Part shown: positions 60,647-64,000 of the stretch, one piece after another | Position numbering within the stretch: position 1 is the first letter of the stretch | How the letters are laid out: the number at the start of each line of letters is the position of its first letter | Source of the DNA: Polyangium sp. y55x31 | GTDB lineage: Bacteria > Myxococcota_A > Polyangia > Polyangiales > Polyangiaceae | Direction: 5' to 3' | Assembly: GCF_029946505.1 (NCBI RefSeq) | Contig: NZ_JARZHG010000042.1 | Coordinates: 34,315 to 98,314 of the forward strand | DNA: 64,000 bases | Notes under the pieces: generated by a model | Databases searched by the model: none | What the model was told of the DNA's origin: nothing | Seen by the model: the letters and a program-made list of their open reading frames with translations, nothing else | Position numbers and translations under genes: made by a program

Positions 60647-61774
60647 ATGCTGCTCGATCCCGGCGTACTCGGTGCGGGTCGGAGCGTCGGCGCGGTGGCG
60701 ATCTGCGCGATCCGGGAGGCGACGCGGGCCGATCTGAAGCTCGCGGAAAAGGCGGTCCTTCTCGCGATTGCGCTGCGCGTGGATCACGACGGGATCGCGC
60801 GGACGAACCTCGGGACGATCGCCCGCGATCTTGGGACCTCGAAGTCGGTTGTCGCGGAGGTCGTGATGTTCCTCCGGACGCTCGGTGTCCTGGTGGTCGA
60901 GGGGCCGACCGCGCGGCGGCCCGTGTTGCCCTTCCGGATCGCGGTCGAGGCCCTCAGCGGGCCGCCTGGGGAGCCGCGGCGGCGGGAGCGGGCCTCGAAG
61001 CGGCTGGACCGCCCGGCGGTGCTACCAGAACCGCCCGGCGGTTCAGAAGACGCGCAAGCCTGGACCGCCCGGCAGTCCAGCGAGAACGCGGTCCTGGACC
61101 GCCCGGCGGTTCAGAACGGCGCCAAGGACGCCCAAGCCTGGACCGCCCGGCAGTCCAGTCTGGACCGCCCGGCGGTTCACCCTGGACCGCCCGGCGGTTC
61201 AGCGGGGCCCGCTTCTCTCCCTCTCTCTCTGGATCATGATCGGAAAGATCCAGGAAGAGATCCAGAGAAAGAGGCGACGATAGCGCGGAGCTCGAAGCGT
61301 CGGGCTCGAGGCGCGGCGCGGGGCGAGGCCGGGCCCTACCAGATGGGGCTCGTCGGCATCACCTCGGCGAGCGACGGGGGCGAGGCACCGAAGCGGCGAA
61401 AGCCGCTTGTCCCGATGCCGGATGGCTGGGCCCCTTCGCCAGGGAAGCGGCAATGGGCGCTGGCTCAAGCGAAAAATGCCGGGCTCGCGTGGACCGAAGC
61501 GGACGTGGATCACGAGATCGCCACGTTTTGCAGCAAGGCAAAGGCAAAGGATCAACGCTGGGCGGATTGGGAGGCAGCCTGGGAAAACTGGATCCGCATG
61601 GGGATCAAGTTCGCCTGGAAGCAGGTCATGACCGAGGACAGGCGGACGGGGGCGCCTGGTCCTCGTCGGGCCGTGGGATTGCAGCCGCTCGGGGATGCCA
61701 GCGAAAAGGAGGCCCCTCTCGAGTTCTTCGATTCGGGCGAGATGGTGGCTCCGTCCGGAGGTGGGTACTTATGA
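60647..61774 (+). CDS. Phage O-like replication initiator with internal iterons
   Basis: A 375-residue protein. The N-terminal 100 residues form a winged-helix domain (AEKAVLLAIALRVDHDGIARTNLGTIARDLGTSKSVVAEVVMFLR), as in phage O and DnaD/RepA-type initiators. The middle (about 115-190) is low-complexity, encoded by seven iterons (units such as LDRPAV and WTARQSS). The C-terminus (KRQWALAQAKNAGLAWTEADVDHEIATFC, then DWEAAWENWIRMG) resembles the partner-binding part of DnaT-type loaders. It should bind the iterons within its own gene and recruit the loader encoded next, with which it overlaps by ATGA. Confidence 0.82.
   Translation: MLLDPGVLGAGRSVGAVAICAIREATRADLKLAEKAVLLAIALRVDHDGIARTNLGTIARDLGTSKSVVAEVVMFLRTLGVLVVEGPTARRPVLPFRIAVEALSGPPGEPRRRERASKRLDRPAVLPEPPGGSEDAQAWTARQSSENAVLDRPAVQNGAKDAQAWTARQSSLDRPAVHPGPPGGSAGPASLPLSLDHDRKDPGRDPEKEATIARSSKRRARGAARGEAGPYQMGLVGITSASDGGEAPKRRKPLVPMPDGWAPSPGKRQWALAQAKNAGLAWTEADVDHEIATFCSKAKAKDQRWADWEAAWENWIRMGIKFAWKQVMTEDRRTGAPGPRRAVGLQPLGDASEKEAPLEFFDSGEMVAPSGGGYL
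61003..61202. repeat. Seven iterons inside the initiator gene, putative replication origin
   Basis: Seven copies of CTGGACCGCCCGGCGGTTCAG (or the CAGTCCAG variant), at about 61004, 61026, 61060, 61094, 61138, 61160 and 61182. Each is a near-perfect palindrome: CTGGACCGCC, C, GGCGGTTCAG. Spacing is 22-44 bp and falls to 22 in the last three. The same layout is found in lambda, where the O gene contains its own origin iterons. Confidence 0.8.
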
Positions 61775-62622
61775 GGCGCGTTGGCTTTCAATCGGTGGCG
61801 GAGACCTTGACCAGTTTTGCAGGACCGCCCGTCGGGGTGTACGCGTGCGCGAATGACTGCGGGCGGACGACGCGCCTGCCCGGCGTGTGCGAAGGCTGCG
61901 TGGAAGACGAGGTCCGGGCGAAGTATCAGCGGGAGCTGCTTCCGGCCCTGCGCTCGATCCCGCCGCGTTTCCAATGGGCGATCCCCGGGGAGGATGAGGC
62001 GGCCGAGCGGCTGAAGCACAAGCGGATCCAGGACTGGCCACGCGTTCGGCGGGAGCTCACGGAGGCCGTCGAGGCGGGCCGGAATGTGGTCCTGCTCGGG
62101 CCCAAGCCGCAGGTCGGGAAGACCTCGGCGGCGTGCGTGATGCTTCGGCGCGTGATCGAGCTGGGCGCGCTCGACGGGTTGCCCGAGGACGCGCGAATGG
62201 CGGCGCTCGGGAGCGGGCCCGCGGCGAGGCCGGGGGAGCGGCCGCGGTTCGCGTCGGATCGGCTCGCGGAGCGGGTGAGGATCGCGCGAGGGGCGCGGTT
62301 CGTCGCGGTGCGGGACGTGCGTGGGGAGAGTCCCGAGGCGATCGAGGCGCGGCGCGAGGCGAAGCGGGCGACGGTGCTGGTATTCGATGACGTGGGCGAC
62401 GAGCTCGATGGTGCGCCGGCTGCGTCAGGGTGGATTCCAGACAGGATCGCCGGGACGCGGGAGGTGATCGATTATCGGCACAAGCGGCCCGAGCTCAGGA
62501 CGATCTTCACAACGTGGCTGCTAAAGCGAGAGATGGCGAAGTTTTACGGGGGCGGGACCGCGGAGCGGGTTTATGAGCACGCGGCGGTCGTGCGCGTCGG
62601 GCCGCAGGAGGGCGGTGCGTGA
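61771..62622 (+). CDS. DnaC/IstB-like helicase loader
   Basis: A 283-residue AAA+ protein. The N-terminal domain has a zinc site with C26, C30, C40 and C43 (YACANDCGR, GVCEGC). The Walker A loop reads GPKPQVGKTS, one residue longer than usual, and Walker B is VLVFDDVGDE. A sensor-like RTIFTTW and an arginine in ERVYEHAAVVRV complete the core. DnaC-type proteins load the replicative helicase at the origin. Its start overlaps the initiator stop, so the pair matches the phage O-P arrangement. Confidence 0.82.
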   Translation: MRRVGFQSVAETLTSFAGPPVGVYACANDCGRTTRLPGVCEGCVEDEVRAKYQRELLPALRSIPPRFQWAIPGEDEAAERLKHKRIQDWPRVRRELTEAVEAGRNVVLLGPKPQVGKTSAACVMLRRVIELGALDGLPEDARMAALGSGPAARPGERPRFASDRLAERVRIARGARFVAVRDVRGESPEAIEARREAKRATVLVFDDVGDELDGAPAASGWIPDRIAGTREVIDYRHKRPELRTIFTTWLLKREMAKFYGGGTAERVYEHAAVVRVGPQEGGA

Positions 62623-62798
62623 AGCTCGGCGAGGATGACGGGGACGAGGGGCCCGAGGGAGAGCCGGATCCGGTGATCGAGGCGGTCGAGCGGGCTCCGG
62701 TCGCTCCGGCGGCCGAGGAGGAGTTCGAATGCTTCGAGGACGAAGATGATGGGCCGGCTACTTGGAAGCTGCTTGTCGTCAGAGCAGCGCCAGGCTGA
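62619..62798 (+). CDS. Small acidic protein
   Basis: A 59-residue protein starting with a GTG that overlaps the loader stop (GTGA). It is strongly acidic (GEDDGDEGPEGEPDP, EEEFECFEDEDDG) and ends WKLLVVRAAPG. The final residues lie at the point where the base composition drops, so the natural C-terminus may have been lost. Possible DNA-mimic or partner-binding protein; no direct evidence. Confidence 0.55.
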   Translation: MKLGEDDGDEGPEGEPDPVIEAVERAPVAPAAEEEFECFEDEDDGPATWKLLVVRAAPG

Positions 62799-62804
62799 AC
62801 CAAT

Positions 62805-63884
62805 TCAACTTTTGGTTGCGCGAAATGCCGTCTTAATCTCCGTCTCAGTCATTGTCTTAGTACGGTCAAACTCGACGGCGATCGAGAAACTGCCCTTTAG
62901 AGTAGAGCCCTCGGAATCCGTAACCGAGTATTTACACACCATGGTCCATCCCTCACCGTTCAAGTGCTTTGAGTGCACCACGAACGGCACCAAGTCCTCG
63001 CCAATGCCAGGTGAGACGGACCGAATCCGTTGTCGTACGAAAGCACTGTCGCCATCCCGCCGACGCTGATCTATGTAGGCATGCTCGGCCGGATCGGTCT
63101 TCCATCGGGGCGGAATCGATACTGTAGCCATTATTGCCGACTGGGGCAACTCGGGTTCCATCAATGCGGCCTCGGTGCAGGGCATGAATTCAAAATCAAC
63201 GACCACGTCCTTGGCTGCCTTATTTCCACTGTTCACGATTCGCAACTTGACCTCGAAGCTGCGATTGACGTCGTCCAAGAATTTCTCGTACTCTTCTGTC
63301 GGCACAGTGCCTATCATTACGCTGGCGATGGACGAAGGACTGTTTGCTCGGCCGAAAGAATTAAACGTGTATAGGCTTCGCTGAGCCTTGAACTCAGTGA
63401 TTTTTAGGTTCCCTATATCCACCAAATCAAGTTGGGGCGCCCGGCTAGCATTGATCTCATCAAGCCGACGTCGCAGCGTATCATTTTCCGCGGACAGTCG
63501 CGCAAGTTCATCCGCTACATTGCCAGAGTATCCTAGGCTATCGCCACGATACCACCCTGGACGCGGGCTGTGTCCATCCTCGTCGTCACTGATATGGTTC
63601 CTCAGCGACTCGACTACTCTTGTAGTCAAGTCGTGGGCGTCCGTCCATGGCTGGACCATGTGCTTGCTTCGCAGCACGCCTTTGAGCGCCGCTAGATTCT
63701 TTCGCTTCGACGAGTCCTGCTCGACCTTGTCCTGGGTGATGTGGGCGTCGTCGCGAATAAATGCGAGCACCGGGATGCCCTGGGAAACGGCATATTCGTA
63801 CTCTCGATGAGTCCAACTAATGCCAGTGGCGTCATCTACGGAACCGTACTTGCCAGCCAGGATGATGACGTAGTAGAAGTCATC
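62805..63884 (-). pseudogene. DUF4062 protein, 5' end removed by IS insertion
   Basis: The frame from 63884 reads DDFYYVIILAGKYGSVDDATGISW, then EYEYAVSQGIPVLAFIRDDAHI and ends the domain with RPGWYRGD, which is the second half of DUF4062 (about residues 60-170 of the family). The N-terminal part is missing: an in-frame stop and the IS transposase end lie directly upstream. A GTG at 63770 could still start a 321-residue fragment. After a short coiled coil (ELARLSAENDTLRRRLDEI) comes an unrecognised C-terminal domain. Base composition is clearly lower in GC than the neighbours. DUF4062 domains are often found in defence and STAND-type proteins. Confidence 0.8.
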
Positions 63885-64000
63885 TCATAAATCGTCCAGG
63901 AGTCTCCTGAGGTACACGACGATGCATCCGAGGTGGACGAAGCCGAGGAAGTTTTCGACGTGGCGCTCGTACCGTACCGCGATGCGGCGGAAGCTCTGGA
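63885..64000 (-). mobile_element. IS5-family transposase, C-terminal end (partial)
   Basis: The last 38 codons of a transposase: QSFRRIAVRYERHVENFLGF followed by a hydrophobic stretch and RRLLDDL, then TGA at 63887-63885. This is the usual end of IS5-group enzymes. The rest lies beyond the window. The DUF4062 reading frame resumes right next to the stop, so the IS end is within a few bases of 63885; the exact inverted repeat cannot be set from one end. Confidence 0.82.

Larger units (their letters stand above)
57579..62798. mobile_element. tRNA-Glu-integrated element with serine recombinase and replication module
   Basis: The module runs recombinase, small gene, orphan methyltransferase, O-like initiator with internal iterons, DnaC-like loader and a small acidic protein. 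It has no capsid, tail or conjugation genes within the window. The left end is fixed by the recombinase stop codon lying inside tRNA-Glu. No second copy of the tRNA 3' end appears before 64000, so the right border is beyond the window or lost. It may be a phage satellite, a plasmid-like integrative element or a decayed prophage. Confidence 0.75.

Noticed and set aside
62619..64000. Right attachment site of the element
   Set aside because: I looked for a second copy of the tRNA-Glu 3' sequence (GGGTTCGAATCCC and the acceptor) and did not find it before the window ends.

Overview
The window looks like a chromosomal segment of a myxobacterium, most likely of the Polyangium/Sorangium type. The signs are very high GC, many secreted lipoproteins with Gly-rich linkers after the lipobox cysteine, two proteins ending in MYXO-CTERM-like sorting tails, a MXAN_6640-type metalloprotease, and a sigma-54 activator. 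No rRNA is present. One tRNA, tRNA-Glu(TTC), is found. About 60 protein genes are supported. No species assignment is possible from the sequence alone.

Layout. 0-13 kb: a GST, a stand-alone LanM-type lanthipeptide dehydratase domain, a DTW-domain tRNA-modifying enzyme, lipoproteins, a P450, a short endonuclease V, an esterase, a KefB-type antiporter and a HipA-like kinase/DUF3037 pair. 13.1-14.8 kb: two tandem copies of a two-gene cassette for Cys-rich lipoproteins. 14.8-18.9 kb: a CARF-like sigma-54 activator divergent from rtcB-prfH-unknown, with a well-formed -24/-12 promoter and three evenly spaced 17-bp dyads between them; this is a regulated RNA/ribosome repair module. 19-36 kb: mostly housekeeping and lipid metabolism (beta-propellers, quinone oxidoreductase, glutathione peroxidase, acyl-CoA ligase, FabG-like reductase, amidase, haloalkane dehalogenase, GlnRS-YqeY). 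36.7-37 kb: a 42-bp phased palindrome array. 37-41 kb: a PAS-PAS-STAS sensor, a CAP12/Pycsar-type TIR-like protein whose expected catalytic Glu reads as Gln, and an AraC regulator. 41-45 kb: an HmuY-like lipoprotein coupled to a metalloprotease, and a convergent subtilisin. 45-57 kb: TPR, YchJ and S74-chaperone proteins, a carboxylesterase, an acyl-CoA carboxylase beta subunit, and an Ada-AlkA fusion coupled to Ogt.

57.5-64 kb is an integrated mobile element. A large serine recombinase ends inside the tRNA-Glu gene. It is followed by a small gene, an orphan DNA methyltransferase, an O-like replication initiator carrying seven near-palindromic iterons within its own coding sequence, a DnaC-like loader and a small acidic protein. 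Next comes a visibly lower-GC DUF4062 gene whose 5' end is cut off by an IS5-family transposase running off the window. The right attachment site is not visible.

Four intergenic regions (684-804, 27326-27620, 33530-33782, 40110-40312) hold the same family of multi-hairpin repeats. Three of the four fill the gap between convergent genes.
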